From Hyphomicrobiales bacterium (GTDB lineage: Bacteria > Pseudomonadota > Alphaproteobacteria > Rhizobiales > Rhizobiaceae), in NCBI GenBank assembly GCA_900470155.1, contig UBZT01000009.1, positions 124,001 to 188,000 on the forward strand: 64,000 nucleotides of DNA. The letters run 5' to 3'. Position numbers and translations under genes: made by a program. Below the pieces are notes generated by a model, which was not told the origin of the DNA, searched no databases, and was given only the letters and a program-made list of their open reading frames with translations. Positions 25,351-33,834 of this stretch are shown here, piece after piece; positions within the stretch are counted from its first letter, which is position 1; each line of letters starts with the position of its first letter.

Positions 25351-25647
25351 TATGCCGGATACGTTTGTGCACGACCAAGCAAAGTCATCAACAACCCTAT
25401 TGCCAACGGGGCGGGCCATACGTTTTTGAGCATTGATATGTTTCGCAATGATGCTCGGGTCCGAGGCCGGTATAGACACGATTGTGGCCTTCGGATTTGC
25501 TGAAAGCACCCACGTCTTCCGCTGTGCCCAGCTCGGATCGGCGCGCTTCGACTTGCATTGCGATTGCGGTCCGCCATCCATCAGGACCAGTTATACGCAA
25601 GTTTCAGGCAGCATTACTGTCCTCATCGAGAATCGTATGAGGTTATC
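25351..25647. other. noncoding region upstream of the HAD gene
   Basis: About 300 bp between the likely right end of the IS and the next gene. Short open frames occur but none has a ribosome binding site or a recognisable product. It probably contains the displaced promoter region of the HAD gene and sequence that once joined it to the methyltransferase gene. Confidence 0.4.
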
Positions 25648-27402
25648 ATGGCTCTTGCCGCCGAAATGCCAATGCCGCCGCTGACCGTCGAGTGGCTGAC
25701 CACGCGCACCTTCGATTTTCGCGCCGAGCCAAAGGGACAGACGATCAGCGACAGGCTGGTATTTCATCCGAATGGTTTCATCGTCGGCTACAATCATCCC
25801 AACGAAGCCTATTGGGATCTCGACGGCAACGACCTGTTGATCATTGACCTTCAGGGCATGACCACCTGCCGGTTGTCTTTCCTCGGTGACAGCAGCGGCA
25901 CGCCCTGCCTCGCGGGCAATTTCATTAGCCCGTGGGACAACTACGCGACCACGGCCACCCGGCATATCCTGACGCCGAATGCTTCCGACCTGCACACCCA
26001 TATCCAGAGCTTCGACCTGTTCGACACGCTGGTGGCGCGCCGTTGTTTCGGGCCGCTGGAAATCTTTCGGCGTGTCGAGGAAAAAAGCGGCGTCGCCAAT
26101 TTCGCCACCCGCCGTCATCTCGTCGAGATGAGCATGTTCGGGCGCCGCAACTATGGCCTCGACGATATCTATGATCTGCTGATCCAGGAAAAGACGCTGA
26201 CCGACAGCCAGGCCAAGATGGTCAAGCTGATGGAACTCGATGAGGAATGGGACAATCTGTTCCCGATGAAACAAGTCACCGCATTCGTCAATCCGGACGA
26301 CATCATCATTTCCGACATGTATCTGCCGCAGTCCTTTGTCGAACGTGTCGTCCGCGAGAAATGCGGCCTGAACAACAAGGTCTATCTGAGCAACTACGGC
26401 AAGCATCACCGCATCATCTGGCCGTCGATCAAGCAGGAATACAAACTCCGCGCCCACTACGGCGATAACCAGAATGCCGACATCAAGGGCGCCGCCGAAT
26501 TCGGCATCCCGGCGACCTATGTCAGCCTGTCCAAATGGGACAGGACCGAAGAAATCCTGCACGAAGCGAGCCTGGGCGCCTATGCCCATGCCCTGCGGGA
26601 GACGCGCCTCCAGACTTTTCATCGCAATGCGCAGGTGCGCAATGCACTGCAGGCGCAGATCAGCATCAACATACCGCTGATGCTGCTGGGTACCTTCTGG
26701 CTGCGCCATCAGGCCGACACGTTTGGCGCCACCCGGGTCATGGCTGCAGCACGGGACTGCAACCTGCTGATCCACCTGCTGTCATCCACCCATTTTGCCC
26801 GCCACGGCCTACCGCCGGCAGACTATGTCCGCATGTCGCGCACCCTGTGCTATTCCGACACGCCGGAATTCGAAGCCTATTTCCGCTCAAAACTCGGCGA
26901 ACGCACCTTGCTTGTCGACTTCGTCGGGACGGGACGCTCGATGAAGACCTTCGTCGAGAGAACCGGCCTGCAAGACAAAGTCATGCCCTGTCTGCTCGTC
27001 GGAGATGATGTCGCGCCGGAAGCCCGGGTGCTGCAGACCATGATCCATCGCGACTACTACAAGTGCCGGATGTATCTCGAGGCACTCAATGCCTCGCTGG
27101 ACGGTTCTGCAGTCCTCGCGAGGGTGAACAACCACCTCGTCAGCGTCGAGCAGCAACCGAACGAATTCAGCGACTTCATGAAGGTCATCATCACGGAGAT
27201 GCGCGCGAATTTCCTCAGGTTTCTACCCAGTCTCGACCGCTTCGATCCGCCCAAGGCGCCGGTTCCCCTCGACAAACTGCTGGCTGCCGCCGAGGCAATC
27301 GCCGATCTGCTCCCCGCCCATATGCTGAAGATGCATTATCTCGGTGAAGAGCAGAGACGCAACATGCGACGGGGCGTCGCCACCCAGGCCGCCGCGGAAT
27401 AA
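25648..27402 (+). CDS. HAD-type hydrolase with a PRPP-loop-like C-terminal domain
   Basis: 584 aa from ATG at 25648 with GAGG upstream. Residues about 1-115 form a beta-rich domain (RLVFHPNGFIVGYNHPNEAYW) seen in glycan-related proteins. Residues about 118-320 are a HAD domain: motif I FDLFDTLVARR, motif II IISDMYLP, motif IV HYGDNQNADIKGAAEFGI. The C-terminal third contains RVMAAARDCNLLIHLL and LLVDFVGTGRSMKTF, the latter reminiscent of the PRPP-binding loop of phosphoribosyltransferases. The domain order suggests a polysaccharide- or nucleotide-linked phosphatase, but function is not established. It probably once neighboured the methyltransferase gene. Confidence 0.75.
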   Translation: MALAAEMPMPPLTVEWLTTRTFDFRAEPKGQTISDRLVFHPNGFIVGYNHPNEAYWDLDGNDLLIIDLQGMTTCRLSFLGDSSGTPCLAGNFISPWDNYATTATRHILTPNASDLHTHIQSFDLFDTLVARRCFGPLEIFRRVEEKSGVANFATRRHLVEMSMFGRRNYGLDDIYDLLIQEKTLTDSQAKMVKLMELDEEWDNLFPMKQVTAFVNPDDIIISDMYLPQSFVERVVREKCGLNNKVYLSNYGKHHRIIWPSIKQEYKLRAHYGDNQNADIKGAAEFGIPATYVSLSKWDRTEEILHEASLGAYAHALRETRLQTFHRNAQVRNALQAQISINIPLMLLGTFWLRHQADTFGATRVMAAARDCNLLIHLLSSTHFARHGLPPADYVRMSRTLCYSDTPEFEAYFRSKLGERTLLVDFVGTGRSMKTFVERTGLQDKVMPCLLVGDDVAPEARVLQTMIHRDYYKCRMYLEALNASLDGSAVLARVNNHLVSVEQQPNEFSDFMKVIITEMRANFLRFLPSLDRFDPPKAPVPLDKLLAAAEAIADLLPAHMLKMHYLGEEQRRNMRRGVATQAAAE

Positions 27403-27539
27403 CGCAGCTTCTGCTTGCAGTCTACCAAACAACTGGCACGCATCCGCATGTGTGCCAGTTCGGCACATCAGCTCTTTCAAGCTTTCCTAACATCTGCGCC
27501 ATACACTCTTAGCGTCGATGCCAAGGATGAGAGCGCAGG

Positions 27540-27866
27540 ATGACCATCACCGCCGCGACGAACAGTGCCGCATCCGGAATGTTTGCCCAACAGAGCAGGC
27601 TTGCGGCCACAGCGGACAATATCGCAAACGCGCTCTCTACCGGTTACGACCGGCGCGACACCCGCATGACCACCAGTTCGACAGGCGGGGTGACTGCGAC
27701 AGTGTCAGCCTTGTCGTCGCAAACTGTGGGTGAAACCGCGAATGTCGATCTTGGCGAGGAAATGCTCTCCCTCATCGAAACCGAGATTGCCTTCAAGGCC
27801 AACGCTTCAGCCTTCGAGACCGGAGCGGATCTGTGGGACGTGCTGATGAGCATCAAGCGGGACTGA
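27540..27866 (+). CDS. orphan flagellar basal-body rod (FlgC-like) protein
   Basis: 108 aa. The N-terminus is the flagellar rod/hook motif (SGMFAQQSRLAATADNIANALSTGYDRRD), with the ANNxAN-like core. The C-terminus (NVDLGEEMLSLIETEIAFKANASAFET) matches the Flg_bbr_C domain that pairs with it in a coiled coil. It is shorter than FlgC (about 135 aa) and no other flagellar gene lies nearby. It may be a paralogue with a different role. An AGGATG start context (GAGCGCAGG just before) supports expression. Confidence 0.8.
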   Translation: MTITAATNSAASGMFAQQSRLAATADNIANALSTGYDRRDTRMTTSSTGGVTATVSALSSQTVGETANVDLGEEMLSLIETEIAFKANASAFETGADLWDVLMSIKRD

Positions 27867-27893
27867 CTGCCCTTGGCGGGATGGCCGCTCGCC

Positions 27894-28517
27894 TCAAAGC
27901 ATCGCGTTGACAGCCATGCCGAGCGACGCCAGGCCAAACAACAGCAGCACGCCGCCGGACACCCACGATACCCAGACCACAAAGCCTTGCGGTAGTCGTG
28001 AGCGCAGGAGGCTGACCATACCGCTGAGAAAGAACCACCAGCCCAGCGAGCCGAGAACAACGCCGATGACGAGCAGCGCAGCCGACCATCCGCCTGCACC
28101 TGCAGCCAGACCGAGACCGGCGAAAATGGCGGCAAAGGACAGGATCGTCGCAGGATTGGCGATGGTCAGAAGAAAGGTGGCAACCGTTGTGGTCAACAGG
28201 CCACGGGCATCAACGCGCGCGGCAACCACTGCGCCACGCGGCCTGAACGCTGCCCATCCCAGATAGAGCAGGAACAGCCCGCCGAAAATTTGCAGCGGCA
28301 ATTCGATGCGAGACAGCAGCCCTCCCATGGCCGTGAAGCCGGCAGCAGCCAGGCTCGCATAGGCACCATCGGCGATCGCGGTCCCAAGACCACCGGCAAC
28401 ACCGGCCCAGAAGCCGCGCTCCAGCGTCCGGTTGATGCAGAGTGCACCGATCGGCCCGAGCGGGGCTGCGATCGCAACACCGAGGACGAGGCCCTTGCCA
28501 AGGACGATGAGATCCAT
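27894..28517 (-). CDS. LysE-family amino-acid exporter
   Basis: 207 aa from ATG at 28517 (MDLIVLGKGLVLGVAIAAPLGP), after GGAGA. There are five to six membrane segments, with the conserved PLGPIGALCI near the N-terminus and TIANPATILSF in the middle, as in LysE/RhtB exporters. It begins 1 bp after the stop of the Lrp-type regulator on the same strand, so the regulator and exporter form an operon. The exported amino acid is unknown. Confidence 0.88.
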   Translation of the reverse strand: MDLIVLGKGLVLGVAIAAPLGPIGALCINRTLERGFWAGVAGGLGTAIADGAYASLAAAGFTAMGGLLSRIELPLQIFGGLFLLYLGWAAFRPRGAVVAARVDARGLLTTTVATFLLTIANPATILSFAAIFAGLGLAAGAGGWSAALLVIGVVLGSLGWWFFLSGMVSLLRSRLPQGFVVWVSWVSGGVLLLFGLASLGMAVNAML

Positions 28518-28518
28518 C

Positions 28519-28968
28519 TTACGTCTCCATCCGGACAAAGCCCCGCTCGCAAACCGTCGACAGCGCAATCATGGTTTCACTTCGCGCCACGAAGCGATCC
28601 GTCTTCAGATCTGCGAGAAACGCCTCGATTCCGGCGAGGTCTGCAGTTCGAATCTTCAACATATAGGACCAGCTTCCCGTAACGTGATGGCATTCCAGCA
28701 CGGCCGGATGGGCCTCGATTGCAGCCTTGAACGCGTCTTCGCCCGCATCGTAATCCAGCGCGACCAAAACGAAGGTGGTGATCGGCAGACCGAGAGCTGC
28801 CGAATTGGCATCCACGGTGAAACGACGGATCGCACCCATGGCGACCAGCCGACGGATGCGCTCGTTGACGGCAGAAGCCGAAAGCCCGACGATCTCACCA
28901 ATACTGGCAAGCGAGCGGCGGGCGTCCTCGGCGAGAAGATTGATGATTTTGCGGTCTAAGATTTCCAT
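28519..28968 (-). CDS. Lrp/AsnC-family transcriptional regulator
   Basis: 149 aa. The winged helix-turn-helix is MEILDRKIINLLAEDARRSL ... IGEIVGLSASAVNERIRRLV (residues 1-45). The C-terminal RAM/ligand domain has the usual CHHVTGSWSYMLKIRTADLAGIE. It likely senses an amino acid and controls the LysE gene that follows immediately. Upstream DNA (28970-29010) is AT-rich with ATATT repeats, suited to Lrp binding. Confidence 0.9.
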   Translation of the reverse strand: MEILDRKIINLLAEDARRSLASIGEIVGLSASAVNERIRRLVAMGAIRRFTVDANSAALGLPITTFVLVALDYDAGEDAFKAAIEAHPAVLECHHVTGSWSYMLKIRTADLAGIEAFLADLKTDRFVARSETMIALSTVCERGFVRMET

Positions 28969-29065
28969 ATCTGCAAAATATTCTGAATATCAGCATACAT
29001 GCAAGATATTTTCTTCTTCATGTTGGATCTACCGCAAAAAATCATACATCCGATATCAGCGCGCA

Positions 29066-29100
29066 CAAAAACAAAACGCCCGGCAAAGCCGGGCGCCAAT
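29066..29100 (-). terminator. Rho-independent terminator of sufA
   Basis: On the minus strand GCGCCCGGC-TTT-GCCGGGCG is followed by TTTTGTTTTTG, about 20 nt past the sufA stop. Confidence 0.85.
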
Positions 29101-29120
29101 GTCCAGATACTGCGTGTCTG

Positions 29121-29507
29121 TCAGGCCGTCTCGGCCTCGCGCTTGCGCGCCAACTCGGCCAGATCCGCCGCCTTGAGTTCGACGGACTCGCCACAGCCAC
29201 AGGCCGACGTCTGGTTCGGATTGTGAAAGGTGAAACCGGAGCGGAGCGTGGTCGTCTCGAAATCCATCTCGGTGCCGAGCAGATAGAGGACGGCAGCGGG
29301 ATCGATCCAGACGCTTGCGCCATCGCGTTCGATCAGGTCGTCCTTGCCGTTCGGCTCACTGACCAGATCGATCGTATATTCCATCCCCGCGCAACCGCCC
29401 TTCTTGATCCCGACCCGGATACCCTTAGCCTCCGCTCCGGAATTCTCGACGATTGCCTTGACGCGGTTAGCCGCCGCATCGCTCATGCTCATGATTTGAA
29501 AGCCCAT
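29121..29507 (-). CDS. sufA: A-type iron-sulfur carrier SufA/IscA
   Basis: 128 aa. ATG at 29507 (MGFQIMSMSDAAANRV) follows AGGAG; a TTG at 29528 is less likely. The three cluster-ligating cysteines are present: Cys39 in KKGGCAGMEY, and Cys103 and Cys105 in TSACGCGES. It passes Fe-S clusters from the SufBCD scaffold to apo-proteins. In rhizobia it is normally the last gene of sufS2BCDS1XA. Here it is cut off from sufX by the rut operon on the other strand, so it needs its own promoter in 29508-29800. Confidence 0.93.
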   Translation of the reverse strand: MGFQIMSMSDAAANRVKAIVENSGAEAKGIRVGIKKGGCAGMEYTIDLVSEPNGKDDLIERDGASVWIDPAAVLYLLGTEMDFETTTLRSGFTFHNPNQTSACGCGESVELKAADLAELARKREAETA

Positions 29508-29836
29508 CGGCCCATTCTCCTTCAACAACCGGGTTCAAGGCCCGATGTTTTCTCGCTACCAATGTAAGGGAGGCGGGTTAAGCGTTCAATAGCGATGACG
29601 GCATCCCGCCCGCATTCGAATGGGCAACAAACCGCAACGGCCCAATGTCGGCCCAGCGCCGGTCCAGTGTCGCCATTTTTGTAAGCATTGCAGCCCACAG
29701 CGCGAAAATTGATCATTATCAACATGTTGCAAGCCGAATTCGATCCGCCCATGGCTGACAGCGATCAAATTACGCGCAATGTTCGCCCACCACATTGGCA
29801 AAACTGGAGATCTTGACGGAACAATCGGTCAATTTT
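29508..29836. other. divergent sufA-rutA intergenic region (proximal part)
   Basis: About 330 bp between sufA and the rut regulatory sites. It must contain the sufA promoter. I see no open frame with a start signal. The distal part (from 29760) becomes AT-rich toward the rut promoter. Confidence 0.4.
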
Positions 29837-29852
29837 TGACCATTCGGTAAAT
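29828..29852. promoter_or_regulatory. RutR-like operator upstream of rutA
   Basis: TTGACCATTCGGTAAA at 29837-29852 matches the E. coli RutR operator pattern TTGACCANNTGGTCAA at 12 of 14 fixed positions. It overlaps a second dyad GGTCAA-N3-TTGACC at 29828-29842. RutR is the uracil-responsive repressor of the rut operon in E. coli. No rutR gene is in this window. Confidence 0.55.
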
Positions 29853-29902
29853 TATTTTTGCCGCGGCGGAATATCTACTTGTTTAAATTGAGAAATTCAA
29901 AA

Positions 29903-29918
29903 TGGCATGCCGATTGCT
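29903..29918 (+). promoter_or_regulatory. sigma-54 promoter of the rut operon
   Basis: TGGCATGCCGATTGCT fits the -24/-12 consensus TGGCAC-N5-TTGCW, with GG and GC exactly 10 bases apart. It would start transcription near 29930, about 45 nt before rutA. E. coli rut is NtrC/sigma-54 controlled, so nitrogen limitation is the expected signal. Confidence 0.7.
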
Positions 29919-29975
29919 TTCCTAGTTTCGAACCCATCCGGGCATGCACATGCCCTTCGAAGCGGAGAACATGAC

Positions 29976-31067
29976 ATGGAAATCGGCGTCTTCATCCCGA
30001 TCGGCAACAATGGCTGGCTGCTGTCGGAGAATGCTCCCCAGTACAAGCCGACGTTCGAACTGTGCAAGGAAGTGACCCAGAAGGCCGAACAATACGGCTT
30101 TGACTTCGCACTTTCGATGATCAAGCTGCGCGGATTCGGCGGCAAGACCGAGTTCTGGGACTACAACCTCGAATCCTTCACGCTGATGGCGGGTCTGGCC
30201 GCCGTCACCTCCAAGATCAAGCTGTTCGGCACGGCGGCAAGCTTGGTCATGCCGCCAGCGATCGTGGCCCGCATGGCGACGACCATCGACTCGATCTCAA
30301 ATGGCCGTTTTGGGGTAAATCTTGTCACTGGATGGCAGCGACCCGAATACAGCCAGATGGGTCTGTGGCCGGGTGATGAACACTTTGCCGACCGCTATTC
30401 CTATCTGACGGAATATACCACTGTCCTGAAGGATCTGCTGACCAGCGGCCAGTCCGACCTCAAGGGCAAGTATTTCCAGATGGACGATTGCCGGATGAAA
30501 CCGGTGCCGGAGGGCGACGTCAAGCTGATCTGCGCCGGATCCTCCAATGCCGGCCTGGCATTTTCGGCAGAATTTGCCGACTACAGCTTCTGCTTCGGCG
30601 TCGGCGTCAATACGCCGAAGGCCTTTGCCCCCACCAACGAACGCCTGCTTGCCGCAACCGAAAAGACTGGCCGCGACGTGCGCTCCTTCGTGCTCACCAT
30701 GGTCCTGGCTGAAGAAACGACCGAAGCCGCCTTTGCCAAATGGGAGCATTACAAGGCCGGTGCCGACGAGGAAGCGATCAAGTGGCTCGGCCTGCAGAGT
30801 GCTGCCGACACGAAGTCCGGCGGCGACACCAATGTCCGCCACATGGCCAATCCCGTCTCGGCGGTGAACATCAACATGGGCACAATCATCGGCTCCTATG
30901 CAGAAGTAGCAGCCATGCTCGACGAGATGAGCGAAGTGCCAGGCACCGGCGGTGTCATGCTGACATTCGACGACTTCGTCGAGGGCATAGAGAAATTCGG
31001 CAAATATGTGCAGCCGCTGATGAAAAGCCGCCAGCATGTCAAGCCGATGCTGGAGGCCGCCGAATGA
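29976..31067 (+). CDS. rutA: pyrimidine monooxygenase RutA
   Basis: 363 aa, the length of E. coli RutA. ATG at 29976 ([15 protein letters not shown]) follows GGAG. It is a flavin-dependent luciferase-fold enzyme that opens uracil or thymine between N3 and C4 to give ureidoacrylate (peracid). Family stretches include [21 protein letters not shown] and [20 protein letters not shown]. It leads rutABCDF and overlaps rutB by 4 bp. Confidence 0.96.
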   Translation: MEIGVFIPIGNNGWLLSENAPQYKPTFELCKEVTQKAEQYGFDFALSMIKLRGFGGKTEFWDYNLESFTLMAGLAAVTSKIKLFGTAASLVMPPAIVARMATTIDSISNGRFGVNLVTGWQRPEYSQMGLWPGDEHFADRYSYLTEYTTVLKDLLTSGQSDLKGKYFQMDDCRMKPVPEGDVKLICAGSSNAGLAFSAEFADYSFCFGVGVNTPKAFAPTNERLLAATEKTGRDVRSFVLTMVLAEETTEAAFAKWEHYKAGADEEAIKWLGLQSAADTKSGGDTNVRHMANPVSAVNINMGTIIGSYAEVAAMLDEMSEVPGTGGVMLTFDDFVEGIEKFGKYVQPLMKSRQHVKPMLEAAE

Positions 31068-31807
31068 GCGAGGTTGTCGTCGCGGGTTACCAGCCACGCC
31101 CGGAACTGAGCAAGAGCGTGACGCTTCCGGCCCGCCCGGAACCGATTACCTTGAAACCGAGCGAAACAGCCGTCGTCGTGGTCGACATGCAGAACGCCTA
31201 TTCGACCGAAGGCGGTTATGTCGATCTCGCCGGCTTCGATATTGCCGGCGCCAAATCGACCATCGGCAATATCAAGAAGACGCTCGATGCCGCACGCGCG
31301 GCCGGCGTTCTGGTGGTCTATTTCCAGAACGGCTGGGACAAGAACTATGTCGAGGCCGGCGGCCCAGGCTCGCCGAACTGGCACAAGTCAAATGCGCTGA
31401 AGACCATGCGCGCCCGTCCCGAACTACAGGGCCAGCTGCTCGCCAAGGGCACATGGGACTATGCCATCGTCGACGAGTTGCAACCACAGCCGGGAGACAT
31501 CCTGGTGCCGAAAACCCGCTACAGCGGCTTCTTCAACACCAACATGGACAGCGTGCTCAGAGCCCGCGGCATCCGCAATCTCGTCTTTGTCGGCATCGCC
31601 ACCAATGTCTGCGTCGAGAGTTCGCTGCGCGACGCCTTCCACCTCGAATATTTCGGCGTGATGCTCGAAGACGCGACCCATCATCTGGGGCCGGACTTCA
31701 TCCAGCAGGCGACCGTCTACAATGTCGAGAAATTCTTCGGCTGGGTCGCCACCGTCAACGACTTCTGCAGCGTGATTGCGCAGGCAGCCCCCGCCGACGC
31801 CATCTGA
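31064..31807 (+). CDS. rutB: ureidoacrylate amidohydrolase RutB
   Basis: 247 aa, isochorismatase-like cysteine hydrolase. The catalytic triad is visible as Asp41 ([10 protein letters not shown]), Lys150 ([10 protein letters not shown]) and Cys183 ([11 protein letters not shown]). It converts ureidoacrylate to aminoacrylate, CO2 and ammonia. Its start overlaps the rutA stop (ATGA). The [13 protein letters not shown] segment is characteristic of RutB. Confidence 0.95.
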   Translation: MSEVVVAGYQPRPELSKSVTLPARPEPITLKPSETAVVVVDMQNAYSTEGGYVDLAGFDIAGAKSTIGNIKKTLDAARAAGVLVVYFQNGWDKNYVEAGGPGSPNWHKSNALKTMRARPELQGQLLAKGTWDYAIVDELQPQPGDILVPKTRYSGFFNTNMDSVLRARGIRNLVFVGIATNVCVESSLRDAFHLEYFGVMLEDATHHLGPDFIQQATVYNVEKFFGWVATVNDFCSVIAQAAPADAI

Positions 31808-31836
31808 CACCAACAGGAATATACGGAGAGAGATTT

Positions 31837-32226
31837 ATGCCAAAGACCATCATCGTTCCCGAAGGCACCCAGAAGCCGATCGCCCCATACTCGCCCGGCA
31901 CGCTGGCGGACGGCATTGTCTATGTCTCGGGCACACTGCCCTTCGACAAGAACAACGACGTCGTGCATGTCGGCGATGCCGGTGCCCAGACCCGCCACGT
32001 GCTGGAGACGATCAAGTCTGTCATCGAGACGGCCGGCGGCACGATGGAAGACGTGACGATGAACCACATCTTCGTCACCGACTGGGCCAATTACCAGGCG
32101 GTCAACAAGGTCTATGCCGAATATTTCCCTGGCGACAAGCCGGCCCGCTACTGCGTGCAATGCGGCCTGGTCAAGCCGGACGCACTGGTCGAGATCGCCA
32201 CGGTGGCGCATATCGGAACGAAGTGA
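31837..32226 (+). CDS. rutC: aminoacrylate peracid reductase/deaminase RutC (RidA family)
   Basis: 129 aa, RidA/YjgF fold. ATG at 31837 follows GGAGAG. The sequence starts [20 protein letters not shown] and has the RidA pocket residues in [10 protein letters not shown], with the conserved Arg and Glu in [20 protein letters not shown]. RutC accelerates deamination of aminoacrylate to malonic semialdehyde. A RIME separates it from rutD. Confidence 0.94.
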   Translation: MPKTIIVPEGTQKPIAPYSPGTLADGIVYVSGTLPFDKNNDVVHVGDAGAQTRHVLETIKSVIETAGGTMEDVTMNHIFVTDWANYQAVNKVYAEYFPGDKPARYCVQCGLVKPDALVEIATVAHIGTK

Positions 32227-32250
32227 TGGCATCTGCGAGGGCGTGGTTTT

Positions 32251-32431
32251 ACCCCCTCTGGCCTGCCGGCGATCTCCCCCACAAGGGGGAGATCAGTAAA
32301 TCGCAACGCACTTCCCCGACCGCCGCTCCAGCCCCTCCCACAATGATCCATGATCAACGGCGGGGCACAGACCTTGCCACCCTTGGATCTCCCCCCTTGT
32401 GGAGGAGATGTCCGGAAGGACAGAGGGGGGT
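32251..32431. repeat. RIME-type palindromic element between rutC and rutD
   Basis: The left arm ACCCCCTCTGGCCTGCCGGC and the inverted right arm TCCGGAAGGACAGAGGGGGG flank a core of about 90 bp. Nested CTCCCCCACAAGGGGGAG palindromes are present. The right arm differs at several bases, so this copy is somewhat diverged. It fills the rutC-rutD spacer inside the operon. Confidence 0.88.
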
Positions 32432-32460
32432 ATCAACTCGCCGCAACATTTGGGATTTCC

Positions 32461-33231
32461 ATGCACTACGATATCCACGGCCTCACCGCCCCCGATGCTC
32501 CCACCATAATCCTGTCCTCCGGCCTCGGCGGATCGGGCAGCTACTGGGCGCCGCAGATCGCAGCACTCGGCGAGCGATATCGCCTCATCACCTATGATCA
32601 CACCGGCTGCGGCAAGACGGGCGGCACGGTTCCGGAAGACGGCGGCATCCGCGCCATGGCCGACGACGTGCTGACGATTGCCGATGCTCTGGAGCTCGAA
32701 CGGTTCGATTTCATCGGCCACGCGCTCGGCGGCCTGATGGCACTCGACATCGCGCTGCGCCAGCCCGGCCGCATTTCTAAACAGGTGCTGATCAATGCCT
32801 GGAGCAAGGCCGACCCGCATTCCGGCCGTTGTTTCGACGTGCGCATCGAACTGCTGGAAAAATCCGGCATCCCGGCCTTCGTCAAGGCACAGCCGCTGTT
32901 TCTCTATCCGGCGATCTTCATGGCGGAAAACCCGGAGCGCATGGCGGCCGAAGAAGCCCATGCCATCGCGCATTTCCAGGGCAAGACCAATATCCTGCGC
33001 CGGATCGCGGCATTGCGCGCCTTCGACGTCGATGCGCAACTCGCCTCCATCGAGACCCCGACGCTGCTGATCGCCACCCGCGATGATCTGCTGGTTCCCT
33101 ATTCGCGCTCGCAGCGACTCGCCGAGGGACTACCGAATGCAACGCTGCATCTGAGCGATTTCGGCGGCCATGCCGTGAATGTCACCTATCCCGACGCCTT
33201 CAACCAAACCGTACTCGACTTCCTGTCGTAG
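32461..33231 (+). CDS. rutD: RutD, alpha/beta-hydrolase-fold aminoacrylate hydrolase
   Basis: 256 aa. The N-terminus [21 protein letters not shown] and the later PLFLYPA and [13 protein letters not shown] are nearly diagnostic of RutD. The nucleophile elbow reads IGHALGG, with Ala where serine hydrolases have Ser, as I recall for E. coli RutD. The His motif [12 protein letters not shown] is present. It is thought to help clear aminoacrylate. The ribosome binding site is weak, since the gene follows directly on a RIME. Confidence 0.93.
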   Translation: MHYDIHGLTAPDAPTIILSSGLGGSGSYWAPQIAALGERYRLITYDHTGCGKTGGTVPEDGGIRAMADDVLTIADALELERFDFIGHALGGLMALDIALRQPGRISKQVLINAWSKADPHSGRCFDVRIELLEKSGIPAFVKAQPLFLYPAIFMAENPERMAAEEAHAIAHFQGKTNILRRIAALRAFDVDAQLASIETPTLLIATRDDLLVPYSRSQRLAEGLPNATLHLSDFGGHAVNVTYPDAFNQTVLDFLS

Positions 33232-33257
33232 ACCTGATGCCGAACGAGGAGAACGCC

Positions 33258-33776
33258 ATGCTGGCTGCAAAATCGATCACCCCCGAGGCCCCTGCCGTGA
33301 GCGAAGAGCAACGCCTTGCCTATCGCAATGGCATGGCGCGCATGGGGGCAGCGGTCAACATCGTCACAACCGACGGCAAGGGCGGCCGGGCCGGCTTTGC
33401 CGCCACCGCCGTCACCAGCGTCTCAGACAATCCGCCAACCCTGCTCGTCTGCCTCAACCGAGGCTCATCGGCCTATCCGGCAGTCAGCGCCAATGGCGTG
33501 CTCTGTGTCAATGTCCTGGAAAGCGGCCATGTCGGCCTGAGCCAGCTGTTCGGTGGCAAGACGCCGGTCGACGAACGATTTGCTGCCGCGAGCTGGGAAA
33601 CCACCCAAACCGGCTGCCATCGCCTGCAAGGCGCCCTCACCTCGTTCGATTGCCGCATCACCTCGGTTGCCGACGGCGCCACCCATGACGTGCTGTTTTG
33701 CGAGGTGATCGATGTGCGCACGCGCGAAGACGGCCGATCACTGATTTATTTCGACCGCGACTATCGGCTGGTCTAA
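33258..33776 (+). CDS. rutF: FMN reductase (NADH) RutF
   Basis: 172 aa from ATG at 33258 after GAGGAG; a start at 33237 lacks a ribosome binding site. This is a flavin-reductase-like split-barrel protein: [41 protein letters not shown], and the C-terminal [14 protein letters not shown]. It supplies reduced FMN to RutA. It is the last rut gene here; rutE and rutG are not in the cluster. A terminator follows. Confidence 0.95.
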   Translation: MLAAKSITPEAPAVSEEQRLAYRNGMARMGAAVNIVTTDGKGGRAGFAATAVTSVSDNPPTLLVCLNRGSSAYPAVSANGVLCVNVLESGHVGLSQLFGGKTPVDERFAAASWETTQTGCHRLQGALTSFDCRITSVADGATHDVLFCEVIDVRTREDGRSLIYFDRDYRLV

Positions 33777-33779
33777 CAG

Positions 33780-33812
33780 ACAAAAGGCCCACTTCGACAG
33801 CGGGCCTTTCTC
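33780..33812. terminator. bidirectional terminator between rutF and sufX
   Basis: The stem AAAGGCCCAC...GCGGGCCTTT with a short loop (ACTTCGACA region) has A-rich DNA on one side and T-rich on the other. It can end both rutF and the convergent suf transcript. Confidence 0.8.
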
Positions 33813-33834
33813 CAAACTCTGATGCGTGCCGCGC

